Shown: positions 36,692-44,826 of the stretch, piece by piece | Layout of the letters: each line of letters begins with the position of its first letter | Position numbering within the stretch: position 1 is the first letter of the stretch | Assembly: GCA_963761015.1 (NCBI GenBank) | Contig: CAVXFL010000016.1 | Location: 248,001 to 312,000 of the forward strand | DNA: 64,000 nt | Source of the DNA: CAVXFL01 sp963761015 | GTDB lineage: Bacteria; Pseudomonadota; Alphaproteobacteria; Acetobacterales; Acetobacteraceae | Direction: 5' to 3' | Translations under genes and position numbers: made by a program | The notes under the pieces: model-generated | The model's database searches: none | What the model was told of the DNA's origin: nothing | The model's input: the letters and a program-made list of their open reading frames with translations, nothing else

Positions 36692-37477
36692 TTAAATGTT
36701 TCTGAAACTCGGATAAATCTCGTAACGAAAACTCTTGGCCCGCTTGGATACCTTGTCTTTCAATTTGCCTTTTTCGACGGTTATGTAACCCTCTTTACGC
36801 GTTTTACCTTCACTCAAGTCGTACCAGCCATGTCTCTTTTCCACCTTGGCGGCATAAGCGTAAATTTTGCATTTGTTGCAATGTTTTGTGAATTCTTGCA
36901 CGAATGCAAAGCCGAATGTTTGGGAAATCAGCCCGGAGCCAGCGGTGCCATCACATACGTAAAGCTTGACTTTTCCGTGAAAGCTTTGTTCGAGACCAAA
37001 TTGAATTTTGAGACGGTTAGCAACCTCGCTCGCCTCCAATTTATACTTTGTTCCGCTTTTGTCTTGCGCCTCGATTGTGGTGCAGCCAAGTTGACCGTGG
37101 CCTCCATAAATGTAGATGACATCGTCGTCGGAAGACAATGCCAACTTCGTGATCTTATTAGGATCGTAACAGACAATCTGGTAACGGCGGCAAACGTCGT
37201 TATTTTCGACTGGATCATCATTCAAGAACAAATTCAGCTTATTGGAGTTGCTGGTCACAGAGGGGGATGTTTTGGATACGAATGGATCAGTGTCGAGCAA
37301 ATCGTCATCATCGTCATCGGATGTAATTTGCAGGAAGCTGGATTTGCTGGTTTTTTTGGGTTTGCTTTTTTCGGCGAAATGCTCGTTCCATTCTTCGGCA
37401 TCCAGCAGACCTTCGTAGGCGCCAGCGTCTTCTGCGAACGGGATGAATATTATCCGCTTGCCCTGCGTGCCCGACAT
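36692..37477 (-). CDS. Low-GC orphan gene: putative caspase-like (clan CD-type) protein
   Basis: A 261-aa protein in DNA that is about 40-45% G+C against two-thirds for the surroundings, and Lys/Asp/Asn-rich unlike its neighbours. Seen: a polyacidic stretch (residues 54-59, six Asp), YIYGGHGQLGC with His127, and 48 residues later KVKLYVCDGTAG with Cys175, then FGFAFVQEF and IYAYAAKVEKRHG. A beta-strand/HG followed by a beta-strand/C(D/S)G, with an LxAxxxAxRL helix between, is the arrangement of clan CD peptidases (caspases, C80 toxin autoproteases) and of some secreted bacterial effectors. That is inference from pattern; no homologue was searched. No signal peptide and no obvious immunity partner. 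Probably horizontally acquired. Confidence 0.55.
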   Translation of the reverse strand: MSGTQGKRIIFIPFAEDAGAYEGLLDAEEWNEHFAEKSKPKKTSKSSFLQITSDDDDDDLLDTDPFVSKTSPSVTSNSNKLNLFLNDDPVENNDVCRRYQIVCYDPNKITKLALSSDDDVIYIYGGHGQLGCTTIEAQDKSGTKYKLEASEVANRLKIQFGLEQSFHGKVKLYVCDGTAGSGLISQTFGFAFVQEFTKHCNKCKIYAYAAKVEKRHGWYDLSEGKTRKEGYITVEKGKLKDKVSKRAKSFRYEIYPSFRNI

Positions 37478-37732
37478 CGATCAGTCTCGTTTTGTATTCA
37501 ACCGCGAAGCATGAACGATCGCATGGCGGATTGCAACCGGCCGTGCTGGGTTAAGAACCTCGCCTACCGCTGTTTCGGGCCAGTGCAAAAACCTGACCGC
37601 GTGCTCGGACAACCCGGTCCATCATCATTGGAACGGCCGCACGGCGGCGAGCGTGTTTCCACGCGGTCTGCAAGAATTTCACAACAGAATTACGCCGCTC
37701 GGAGCCGAAGGACCTTTCTGTTGCGTAGCAAC
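37478..37732. other. Intergenic region without assigned gene
   Basis: This stretch between the low-GC orphan gene start and the REP-like palindrome carries short open frames on both strands with no recognisable motif. G+C rises from the low value of the orphan gene back to the chromosomal level, so the right boundary of the acquired DNA probably lies around 37480-37560. I see no transposase or integrase remnant. Confidence 0.4.
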
Positions 37733-37803
37733 CCGTAGGGCGGGTCAGCGAAGCGTAACCCGTCACCCGGAACACGGTGGATTACGCTTCGCTCATCCAC
37801 CCT
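37733..37803. repeat. REP-like palindromic element at the 3' end of the FAH gene
   Basis: AGCGAAGCGTAA (37747-37758) and TTACGCTTCGCT (37782-37793) are perfect 12-bp inverted arms in the context GGCGGGTCAGCG...CATCCACC, a form repeated in many bacterial genomes (the 'GGGTTAGCGAAGCGTAACCC' class). The distal arm reaches the first base of the FAH stop codon, so it may act as a transcript end for that gene. Confidence 0.7.
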
Positions 37804-39010
37804 GCTTCGTCCTCGGCGCGACCGCGGCATCGATCAGGCCGCGCCGGGCGAGATTGGCCATCAGCGCGCGCATGCCCATGGTCCAGGGCGCGACACGGTC
37901 GCTGTGGCGCACGCGGTTCACCAAGGTGCCCAGCTTCTCCGAGCCGATCACCACCACGTCCTCCGGCTTGTGCGTGAAGCCGCCGCCACCGCCCTCGCGC
38001 GGCTTGGTCGGCGCGAACATGGTGCCGAGGAACAGCACGAACCCGTCCGGGTACTGGTGCGTCGCGCCGATCGTCTGCCCCACCAAATCCTCCGGATCGC
38101 GGCTGATCCGGCGCATGGAACTCGCCCCATCCATCACGAACCCGTCCGCCCCTTCCACGCGCAGCGAAATTTCTGCCGCCCGCACGTCGTCCAGCGAATA
38201 GGTCGCGTCGAACAACCGCACGAACGGGCCGATCGCGGTCGAGCCGTTGTTGTCCTTGGCCTTGGAGAGCAACAGCGCGCTGCGGCCCTCGAAATCGCGC
38301 AGGTTCACGTCGTTGCCGAGCGTGGCGCCGACGATGCGGCCGGCGCTCGATACGACGACCACGATTTCCGGCTCTGGATTGTTCCAGACGGATTTCGGAT
38401 GAATGCCGATATCGGCGCCGAAACCGACCGCCGAGAGCGGCTGCGCCTTGGTGAACACCTCGGCATCCGGGCCCAGCCCGACTTCCAGATATTGCGACCA
38501 GAGTTTTCGCGCCGTCAGCGCCTGCTTCAGCCGTTCGGCCTCCTCGGAGCCCGGGCGGATCTTCGACAGATCGACGCCGATCTCCGCGACCAGCGCGTGG
38601 CGCACCCGGTCGGCCGCCGTCGGATCGCCCTTCGCCTGCTCCTCGACCACACGCTCCAGCAGGCTCGAAGCGAAGGTGACGCCGGCCGCCTTGATCGCCT
38701 GCAAGTCGATGGGGGCGAGCAGCCACGGTCTTCCGGAGTCGCGCCCCGCAGGGTCGCTGTTGCGAAGCAAGTCCTCCGTCGTGCCGAGGCGCTCGCCGAC
38801 CGGCAGGGCGCGCACGAAGCCGGCCGGATCGTCGAGATCGAACAGCGCCGCGGTGGTCGCCACGTGGCGGCTGATGTCGAACACGCCGTCGTCGCGCGCC
38901 AGCACGACGGCGGGTCCGCCGGCCTCGCCCGGAATCCAGGCGCGGCCGATCAGGGTTCCCGCGTAGCCGTCGCTGGGCGGGGCGTAATGCGCGATCAGGT
39001 TGCTTGCCAT
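37793..39010 (-). CDS. Fumarylacetoacetate hydrolase (FAH) family protein
   Basis: A 405-aa member of the larger FAH-domain group. Seen: the N-terminal domain (LIGRAWIPGEAGGPAVVLAR, DGVFDISRHVATTAAL) and the catalytic part (SAVGFGADIGIHPKSVWNNP, then EPEIVVVVSSAGRIVGATLG, NDVNLRDFEGRSALLL and AKDNNGSTAIGPFVRL), where PEPE, ND-x-N-x-RD are the metal-binding motifs. Members hydrolyse C-C bonds or decarboxylate/isomerise beta-dicarbonyl compounds; many ~400-aa ones are linked to arabinose/galactarate-type sugar-acid dehydratase pathways (2-keto-3-deoxy acid dehydratase), but substrate cannot be read here. Confidence 0.85.
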   Translation of the reverse strand: MASNLIAHYAPPSDGYAGTLIGRAWIPGEAGGPAVVLARDDGVFDISRHVATTAALFDLDDPAGFVRALPVGERLGTTEDLLRNSDPAGRDSGRPWLLAPIDLQAIKAAGVTFASSLLERVVEEQAKGDPTAADRVRHALVAEIGVDLSKIRPGSEEAERLKQALTARKLWSQYLEVGLGPDAEVFTKAQPLSAVGFGADIGIHPKSVWNNPEPEIVVVVSSAGRIVGATLGNDVNLRDFEGRSALLLSKAKDNNGSTAIGPFVRLFDATYSLDDVRAAEISLRVEGADGFVMDGASSMRRISRDPEDLVGQTIGATHQYPDGFVLFLGTMFAPTKPREGGGGGFTHKPEDVVVIGSEKLGTLVNRVRHSDRVAPWTMGMRALMANLARRGLIDAAVAPRTKQGG

Positions 39011-39095
39011 CGGCGTACTCCGGACGGGTCAGGCTCAGTATGGCCGGGCCGCCGGCCGGACGCACGTGCCGGCTCGCGCGCAAGCGGGGGGCCGA

Positions 39096-39385
39096 TCAGA
39101 CGCTCGCCGAGGCGGCGTGCAACAGCGCGGCGATGCGGTCGGCGGGCTGTTCGCCGCTGATCGGCTTGCGCATGAGCGCGAAACGGCCACCGGCCGCGCC
39201 ACCGACGGCCAGCGCGGCGCCGTCCCCGGCGTAGCCTGGACGGTGGCCCCGAGCGCGGAGCCGAGAACCTCGCGAATCCCTTCGAGCAGTGCGACAGGGT
39301 CGATCGGCTCGGCCCGCAGGTCGCCATGCCGGGCGAACGCGAGAAGCCGGCGGGTCACCGAAGCGCCTCGGCCGAGGCGGGGCTA
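39096..39385 (-). pseudogene. Remnant of a hybrid sensor histidine kinase
   Basis: Two pieces of a kinase remain. The first reads ASVTRRLLAFARHGDLRAEP then IDPVALLEGIREVLGSALGA, which is the end of a HisKA helix pair (the RLLAFARxxxL pattern) running into the ATPase domain. The second, in another frame, reads FALMRKPISGEQPADRIAAL, the C-terminal end of a receiver domain (Lys-Pro switch). The ATPase and most of the receiver are missing. The fragment lies directly after the GMC oxidoreductase stop, with no gap, so deletion joined them. Not functional. Confidence 0.65.
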
Positions 39386-41371
39386 ACGCGGCGCGGGGGG
39401 GCCGGCGTCGGCCAGGATCACGTCGCTCGCCTTTTCGCCGACCATGTAAATCGGCGTGACGATGAAGAAGCCGGGAATGCGCGGGAACACCGAGGCGTCG
39501 ACGACCCGCAGCCCCTCGGTGCCATGCACGCGGAAGCGGCTGTCCACCACCGCCATGCGGTCGCTCGCCGGCCCCATGCGGTTGCTGCAGGAGGCATGGT
39601 GGCCCCAGGCTTCGTTTCGGACGAAGCGGGCGATGTCGGCGGCGGGGCCGGGCACGATTTCCGCCTCGGCGATCGGGCGAAAGCCGTAAAGCCGGTGGTT
39701 CATGGCGCGGACGAACGCCACGCCGTTCACCACCGATTGCAGATCCTCGCCGGTCGGGTCGTTGCCCTCCTCGAAATAGTGGAAATCGATCAACGGCGTG
39801 TCGCGCGGATCGGCGGAGCGCAGCCGCACCGTGCCGGCGGTGTTGCGCGTGTGCGCCTTCAGGATCGCCCAGGTGAACTTGTCCTTGTCGGTGCGAACCG
39901 CGTTCGAATAGCCGGGGAAGTAACCGCGGAACAGGCTGGGCAGGCCGAAGATGAACAGGTCCGGGTCCGGTCGCGACGGCGCCGAGCGGCGCACGATGGC
40001 GACCACGGCGCCGTTGGTCGTGTACACGCCCTTGCCCGTCAGCCATTCGGCGTAGCACGGGTCGATCGGCGCGCCCGGTTCGGGCGGGAGGAAGCTGCAC
40101 CCTTTCAGCAGCGCGAAATCGTCCCGCATCTTGGTGACGACGGCGATCTCGTAGCGGTCCTGCAAATTCTCCCCGACGCCCGGCAGGTCCGCGACGACCG
40201 GAATGCCGAAACGGGCCAGTTGCGCGCGCGGGCCGATGCCGGAGAGCAGCAGGATTTGCGGGCTGTTGAACGCCCCGGCGCAGACGATGACCTCGCGCGT
40301 GGCGATCGCGCGCCGGCGCGGCGCGGGCTCGGGACCCAGCGCGGGCGCGCGCGGGTCGGCGCGGTAGACGCGCGGCGCGTCCAGATATTCGACGCCGATC
40401 GCCCGCTTGCCGTCGAACAGCACGCGCGTGACCAGCGCGCCGGTTTTCACGACGAGGTTGTTGGGCAGAGCGCGCGCCGTCGCCTGGATCAGCTCGCGCG
40501 TGCCGTTGCGCCGTCCGTCGCGCGTGGCGAGCGGGATGTTCACCAAGCCCTCGAAGCCCGACCGGTCCATCTGCCAGTCGTTGGGATCGAGCCGGCCGCG
40601 GAAGAACAGCTCGGCGACATTGGCCAGGCCGACCGTGTTCACGGCCGCGAGCGCGATCTTTTCCAGCTTCTCGTCGCGCAGCAGCAGTCGCGGATCGGCC
40701 TCTTCGGTGGTCAGCCAGCCGTTGAAGCCGTGACCGGTGGGATTGCGCCCGGGGATCAGCGGCGGCCGGCGGTAGCGGCAGCGCTCCAGCCGCTCGAAAT
40801 ACCCCCGCATCGCGGTGCTGTTCCAGGACACATCGCCCGTGACGCTGGCGATGTGATCCCAGTCGGACGCGTGCGGATAAACGGTGATCATCGCGTTGTG
40901 CGCGGTGCAGCCGCCGAGCGTGCCGGCGCGCGGATACCAGACGCCATCGTGTTGCGGGAGGAACTTGGAATCGCGGCGCTGCTGCGCGTCGTCCGCGTAA
41001 TGGCGCACGAAGTAGTCCCAGCGCATATCCGGGTCCTCGGTCGCCAGCGCGCTAAACGCCGGCACCGAGTAGACCGGCCCATCGGTCGTGCCGCCGGCCT
41101 CGATGAGCAGCACCTTGTGGCCGGCCTTGGCCAGATTGGCCGCCACCGGCCCGCCACCCGCGCCCGAGCCGATGACGATATATTCGATCGGCGCGTCCGG
41201 GCCGAGCGCGACCGCCGCGTCGATGGCCGCCGACGACGTCGAAGCCGGGCGGACGCAGCCCGCCAGCGCCGCCGCGCCCGCCGCCTGGACGACAACGCGG
41301 CGCGCGATCTTCTCCCCCTCCCCGCGTGGGAGGGGATCGGGGGGAGGGGTCACCCTGGGTGCTTCCGTCAT
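39383..41371 (-). CDS. GMC-family FAD oxidoreductase with Tat-lipoprotein-like leader
   Basis: A 662-aa glucose-methanol-choline oxidoreductase. The first ~20 residues (PRVTPPPDPLPRGEGEK) are encoded by a common palindromic repeat. Next is IARRVVVQAAGAAALAGC, a twin-Arg signal ending in a lipobox-like LAGC. Then the ADP-binding motif YIVIGSGAGGGPVAANLAKA, the GMC signatures AGTLGGCTAHNAMI and GAFNSPQILLLSGIGPRAQL, and C-terminal AWGHHASCSNRMGP with the catalytic His pair. Likely a periplasmic dehydrogenase of an alcohol or sugar. It is 12 bp after the cytochrome c gene; electrons probably go to that cytochrome. Confidence 0.86.
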   Translation of the reverse strand: MTEAPRVTPPPDPLPRGEGEKIARRVVVQAAGAAALAGCVRPASTSSAAIDAAVALGPDAPIEYIVIGSGAGGGPVAANLAKAGHKVLLIEAGGTTDGPVYSVPAFSALATEDPDMRWDYFVRHYADDAQQRRDSKFLPQHDGVWYPRAGTLGGCTAHNAMITVYPHASDWDHIASVTGDVSWNSTAMRGYFERLERCRYRRPPLIPGRNPTGHGFNGWLTTEEADPRLLLRDEKLEKIALAAVNTVGLANVAELFFRGRLDPNDWQMDRSGFEGLVNIPLATRDGRRNGTRELIQATARALPNNLVVKTGALVTRVLFDGKRAIGVEYLDAPRVYRADPRAPALGPEPAPRRRAIATREVIVCAGAFNSPQILLLSGIGPRAQLARFGIPVVADLPGVGENLQDRYEIAVVTKMRDDFALLKGCSFLPPEPGAPIDPCYAEWLTGKGVYTTNGAVVAIVRRSAPSRPDPDLFIFGLPSLFRGYFPGYSNAVRTDKDKFTWAILKAHTRNTAGTVRLRSADPRDTPLIDFHYFEEGNDPTGEDLQSVVNGVAFVRAMNHRLYGFRPIAEAEIVPGPAADIARFVRNEAWGHHASCSNRMGPASDRMAVVDSRFRVHGTEGLRVVDASVFPRIPGFFIVTPIYMVGEKASDVILADAGPPAPR
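41315..41335. repeat. Small palindromic repeat inside the GMC leader
   Basis: CCCCTCCC (41315-41322) and GGGAGGGG (41328-41335) are perfect 8-bp arms around CGCGT, within a longer purine/pyrimidine-rich stretch (41309-41350). This 'CCCCTCCCC...GGGGAGGGG' type is a dispersed intergenic repeat in alphaproteobacteria. Here it is inside the reading frame and encodes PPPDPLPRGEGE, so the repeat seems to have been captured as the N-terminal extension of the protein. Confidence 0.65.
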
Positions 41372-41383
41372 CGCGCCGCGATC

Positions 41384-43822
41384 TCAGAACGTCTTCAGGA
41401 ACGCGATCAGCGCGAGCTTATCCGAATCGGCGAGCCGCGCGCCGAAATAGTGGCCGCGATTGACGATCAGATCCGGGCATTTGCTCAGCCGGAACAGCGG
41501 CTCGGCGAGATTGGCGAACACGCGCCGCGCCTGCTCGTCGGTGGCGTTGCGCGGCAGCGCCTTGAGGTCGGCGGCGAGGTGAACGAGCGCCTGGATGAGC
41601 AGCCTGTCGTGCTCAACCCGTTCGGCCAAATTGTTCGTTTCCGGCAGCAGCGCGAGATTGGCGATCAGGCCCACCGGCGTTCCCTTGGGAATCGGCCCGA
41701 TCTGCAACCCCTCCTCGTTGAACAGTTTCGGCGCCACGAACCGCAGCAGCGCCTGCGAGTGCCGCAGCGCGTCCGGCAGATAGCCGACGGGAACACGCAC
41801 ATAGCTCGGCTCGGTCGTGCGATCGATCTTGCCGGGCACCCTGGCGCCCAGCACGGAATCCCGCTCGCGCCGCTCCGGCCACAGCATCTTGCCGATGGCA
41901 TCGTCGAACGACTGCATCCGCGCGGCCACGGACGGCTCCGGGTTGAACTTGCCGACGCTGTTGTTGAGCAGGAACGGCGCCGTCGCCCAGACGCTGATCA
42001 GGCTCGGCACGCGCGTATAGCCGCGGCCGCCGGCCGGCATGCGATACGGGCGGGGTTCGCCGGTGAACGGATCGTAGATCGTGATCGTGCCGACCGACGG
42101 AAGCCGCTTGTACGATTCGGACGAAAAATTGTCCCAGACATTGTCGCGAATCGCGTTGGTGGCGAGCGGACTGCACGCGTTGGTTTGCAGCAACGTGACC
42201 GGCACCCGCGCGTCGTTGGACAGATAGTTGTCCTTCAGGAAATCATCGGCGAGCGCGATGCGCCGCATCGGCGCCTTGAATTCCTCCGTCTGCGTCCACG
42301 CGTGATAGCGATTCCAGCAATCGAGATAGCCGGGCCCGGCACAGTCGGCGAGGCTCGCGCCGGGCGGCGGCGGCGGCGTCTTGCTCGAATGGCATCCGGC
42401 GCAGTTCTCCGCGAACACGATCTTGCCGCGACGCAGAACCCGCGCATCCCTGGTCAGATAGCGCGATCCGCCCGGCGCGTTCTTGAGCTTGTGCGGAACC
42501 GACGCCTTGAGCAGGAACAGCGCCATGTCCGGCGTCTGCAATTCGGTCGCGTTCCAATAGGTCGAATTGGCGCGCGCGGTCGCGATCTCGATCGGCGTCA
42601 CCGACTTGCCGCCGAGGATGGCGTGGAAATGGCGCAGCCACTCCTCGCTGAACAGGCCGATGTTCAGGTAGACGCGATTGAGCGCGCCCAGCGCGCCGAC
42701 GGAATCCGAGCCATCCTTCAAGACGTGCGGCGTCCACACCGTGTTCGGCGGCTGGAAGAACTGCGTCAGCGGCCCCTGGATGACGAAATCGTTGAACTGC
42801 CGGTTGTTCAGCTCGCCGCCCGCCAGGTATTCGCGCCCGAGACGGCGCGCCACCTGCATCCGCGGCCACAGATCATAGACCGCGTTCATGGTGCGCGGGT
42901 TGTTGATGTTGTCCGCCGACACCAGCGACGTATCCAGCGATCCCGGCCGCGACGTACGCAGCACCTGCACGAGGAAATTCGAACTGTCGGGGTTCCACGC
43001 GAAGATGCGGTCCACCCAGAAATACTGCGCGCCGACCAGCGTGCTCAGATTCTCCCATTTCGGGTGCTCGGCATCGACGGGCGGCCGTTCCGGGTTGGGC
43101 CCGACATGGCAGAACCCGCAGCTCATGCCGACGCGGTATGGCCGCACCAGATCCTTGCGCAGATAGTAATCGGGGTCGCGGTAGAAGCGCACCGGGTCCC
43201 AGTTCCGCGCGGCGGCCTCGTCGAAAGCGGGGTTGGGGAACAGCCGCAATCCCAGAATACCGGTGCCGTAGCCGTAATAGGAGCCGACCGGAACGGTGTG
43301 GCCGCGGGCGCCGACCGCCACCCCGGGATATTTGCGTGCGTTCTCGAACGGATCGGGCGCGCAATCGGCGCGGCGCACGTCGAGCCACAAGCCGAAGCGC
43401 TGCGGATCGGGTCCGGTAGGCTTGGTGTAGCAGGGATCGTTCACCACGCCGAAATAATTGAAGCGGTTGTCGCGGCTGTATCGCAGCGACGGTTCCGACG
43501 AAATGATCTTCAGGAGATCGAACGCGCCGAAGGTCAGGTTGGTGAGCTGGTCCCAGAGCCGGTCGTCGCCGCCGGTCCAGACCATCCACATGTTGCGGCC
43601 CTTCACCTCGTCGGGGGTAAGGGCGATGCCGCCGTCCATCTTGCGGAAATAGTCCTCGTCGGCCGGCGGCAGGCTCTGGGCCGTTCGTCCCGCGCGCATC
43701 GCCTCGTCCACGACACGCTGATACGACACGGGCATGACACAGGAGACGACCAGGAGCAGCAGCAGCGGACGTAGCGCTCGCCGCCGCAGCATCGCGCGCA
43801 CCCGGTCGAGCAGAGGAACCGC
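41384..43822 (-). CDS. Large di-haem c-type cytochrome, probable GMC electron acceptor
   Basis: About 812 aa from ATG 43822, which has GGGAG ahead of it (an in-frame ATG at 43867 is an alternative). An N-terminal hydrophobic segment RPLLLLLVVSCVMPV could be a lipoprotein or membrane leader. Two haem motifs: MSCGFCHVGPNP and ENCAGCHSSKTP (CxxCH). Between and after them are long conserved blocks (FNYFGVVNDPCYTKPTGPDP; DNINNPRTMNAVYDLWPRMQ; SVGKFNPEPS). Such proteins occur next to GMC oxidoreductases in alphaproteobacteria. Inferred role: periplasmic electron carrier to the respiratory chain. Confidence 0.82.
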   Translation of the reverse strand, partial: AVPLLDRVRAMLRRRALRPLLLLLVVSCVMPVSYQRVVDEAMRAGRTAQSLPPADEDYFRKMDGGIALTPDEVKGRNMWMVWTGGDDRLWDQLTNLTFGAFDLLKIISSEPSLRYSRDNRFNYFGVVNDPCYTKPTGPDPQRFGLWLDVRRADCAPDPFENARKYPGVAVGARGHTVPVGSYYGYGTGILGLRLFPNPAFDEAAARNWDPVRFYRDPDYYLRKDLVRPYRVGMSCGFCHVGPNPERPPVDAEHPKWENLSTLVGAQYFWVDRIFAWNPDSSNFLVQVLRTSRPGSLDTSLVSADNINNPRTMNAVYDLWPRMQVARRLGREYLAGGELNNRQFNDFVIQGPLTQFFQPPNTVWTPHVLKDGSDSVGALGALNRVYLNIGLFSEEWLRHFHAILGGKSVTPIEIATARANSTYWNATELQTPDMALFLLKASVPHKLKNAPGGSRYLTRDARVLRRGKIVFAENCAGCHSSKTPPPPPGASLADCAGPGYLDCWNRYHAWTQTEEFKAPMRRIALADDFLKDNYLSNDARVPVTLLQTNACSPLATNAIRDNVWDNFSSESYKRLPSVGTITIYDPFTGEPRPYRMPAGGRGYTRVPSLISVWATAPFLLNNSVGKFNPEPSVAARMQSFDDAIGKMLWPERRERDSVLGARVPGKIDRTTEPSYVRVPVGYLPDALRHSQALLRFVAPKLFNEEGLQIGPIPKGTPVGLIANLALLPETNNLAERVEHDRLLIQALVHLAADLKALPRNATDEQARRVFANLAEPLFRLSKCPDLIVNRGHYFGARLADSDKLALIAFLKTF

Positions 43823-43947
43823 CATCCGTAGGTACTCCCGTTCGGACTCACCGCTTTCGGTCGGCATCGCGAAACGTAACGGTACGATAGCGTGACGTCG
43901 AGCCCAATTTACCGCCCGGGGGTCAACGGGGAGTCCGAAACAGACCC

Positions 43948-43961
43948 TTGATCTCGATCAA
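43948..43961. promoter_or_regulatory. Perfect FNR/Anr-type box TTGAT-CTCG-ATCAA
   Basis: TTGATCTCGATCAA is the full consensus (TTGAT-N4-ATCAA) for FNR/FixK/Anr regulators. It is in the 191-bp gap between the divergent cytochrome c gene (start 43822) and the CBS-BON gene (start 44014), centred about 60 bp before the latter. It could activate the plus-strand cluster under low oxygen and could also act on the GMC/cytochrome genes. Confidence 0.75.
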
Positions 43962-44013
43962 GGACATGTTCGGGATGGCGGGCAAACTGCCGCAAAGCCG
44001 GAGGACCCGAACC

Positions 44014-44748
44014 ATGAACGCCGCCGATGTGATGACTACCGAACTCGCCACGCTGCATCCCACCGATTCCGTCGCGGACGCCATCCGCCTGATGGTCGAC
44101 CGCCATATCAGCGGCGTCCCGGTGCTGAACGGCAAGCGCGAACTCGTCGGGATGCTCACCGAGGGCGATCTGCTGCGCCGCAGCGAAATAGGGACCGAGC
44201 GCGAGCGTCCGCGCTGGCTCGAATTCCTGATGAGCTCCGGGCGGCTTGCCGAAGATTACGTGCGCACCCATGCCCGCAAGGTCGAGGAGATCATGACCAC
44301 GAACGTGGCCAGCGTGTCGCCGGACACGCCGCTGCGCGAGGTGGTGCGCCTGATGCAGACCAGGCATGTCAAGCGCGTGCCGATCGTCCACGACGGCGTA
44401 TGCGTGGGCATCGTGAGCCGCGCCGATCTCGTCCGCGTGCTCGGACGGCTACTGGCGGAACGCGCCGCCGCGCCGGCCGGCGACGATGCCATTCGTGAGT
44501 ACATCGTGGCCGAACTGGGCCGCACCAGTTGGGGTCCGCGCCGCTCCATCGACGTATCGGTCGACAACGGCGTCGTGAACCTCGACGGCGTCATTTTCGA
44601 CGAGCGCGAACGTCAAGGCGTGCGGGTGATCGCCGAGAACGCGCCGGGGGTGAAGCAGGTCGTGGACCGCCTGACCTGGATGGAGCCGACCACCGGCATC
44701 ACCTTCGACGCGGAGGAACTCGACCGAGGCAAGCAGCGGAATTCCTGA
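44014..44748 (+). CDS. CBS-domain pair plus BON domain protein
   Basis: A 244-aa cytoplasmic protein: CBS 1 (NAADVMTTELATLHPTDSVA to LTEGDLLRR, residues ~1-58), a linker with RPRWLEFLMSSGRLAEDYVR, CBS 2 (EEIMTTNVASVSPDTPLREV to GIVSRADLVRVLG, ~90-147), then a BON domain (AELGRTSWGPRRSIDVSVDN, VNLDGVIFDERERQGVRVIA; ~165-230). CBS pairs bind adenine nucleotides. GGAGG precedes the ATG. It is the first gene after the FNR box and may sense energy charge in a low-oxygen cluster (inference). Upstream in-frame ATG 43948 is rejected since it lies within the FNR box. Confidence 0.88.
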   Translation: MNAADVMTTELATLHPTDSVADAIRLMVDRHISGVPVLNGKRELVGMLTEGDLLRRSEIGTERERPRWLEFLMSSGRLAEDYVRTHARKVEEIMTTNVASVSPDTPLREVVRLMQTRHVKRVPIVHDGVCVGIVSRADLVRVLGRLLAERAAAPAGDDAIREYIVAELGRTSWGPRRSIDVSVDNGVVNLDGVIFDERERQGVRVIAENAPGVKQVVDRLTWMEPTTGITFDAEELDRGKQRNS

Positions 44749-44826
44749 GCGCGGCCGACGCTCGGCCGATTACCGGAGCCCCTGACATCGTCCGCGCTCC
44801 CGGCCAAGCTCAAGACACCGTCGCGC

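Noticed and set aside
35327..37738. An 803-codon plus-strand frame spanning the phosphatase and the low-GC gene
   Set aside because: Only its first ~65 codons match a family (phosphatase N-terminus); the rest is antisense to the low-GC gene and follows a frameshift.
39326..43774. A 1482-codon open frame on the plus strand opposite the GMC and cytochrome genes
   Set aside because: It is antisense to two clearly homologous genes, has low-complexity Arg/Gly/His-rich composition and no motif; long antisense frames are expected at this G+C.
43868..43947. A longer N-terminus for the CBS-BON protein starting at 43948
   Set aside because: That ATG overlaps the FNR box, whereas ATG 44014 has a proper ribosome site and starts at the CBS domain.
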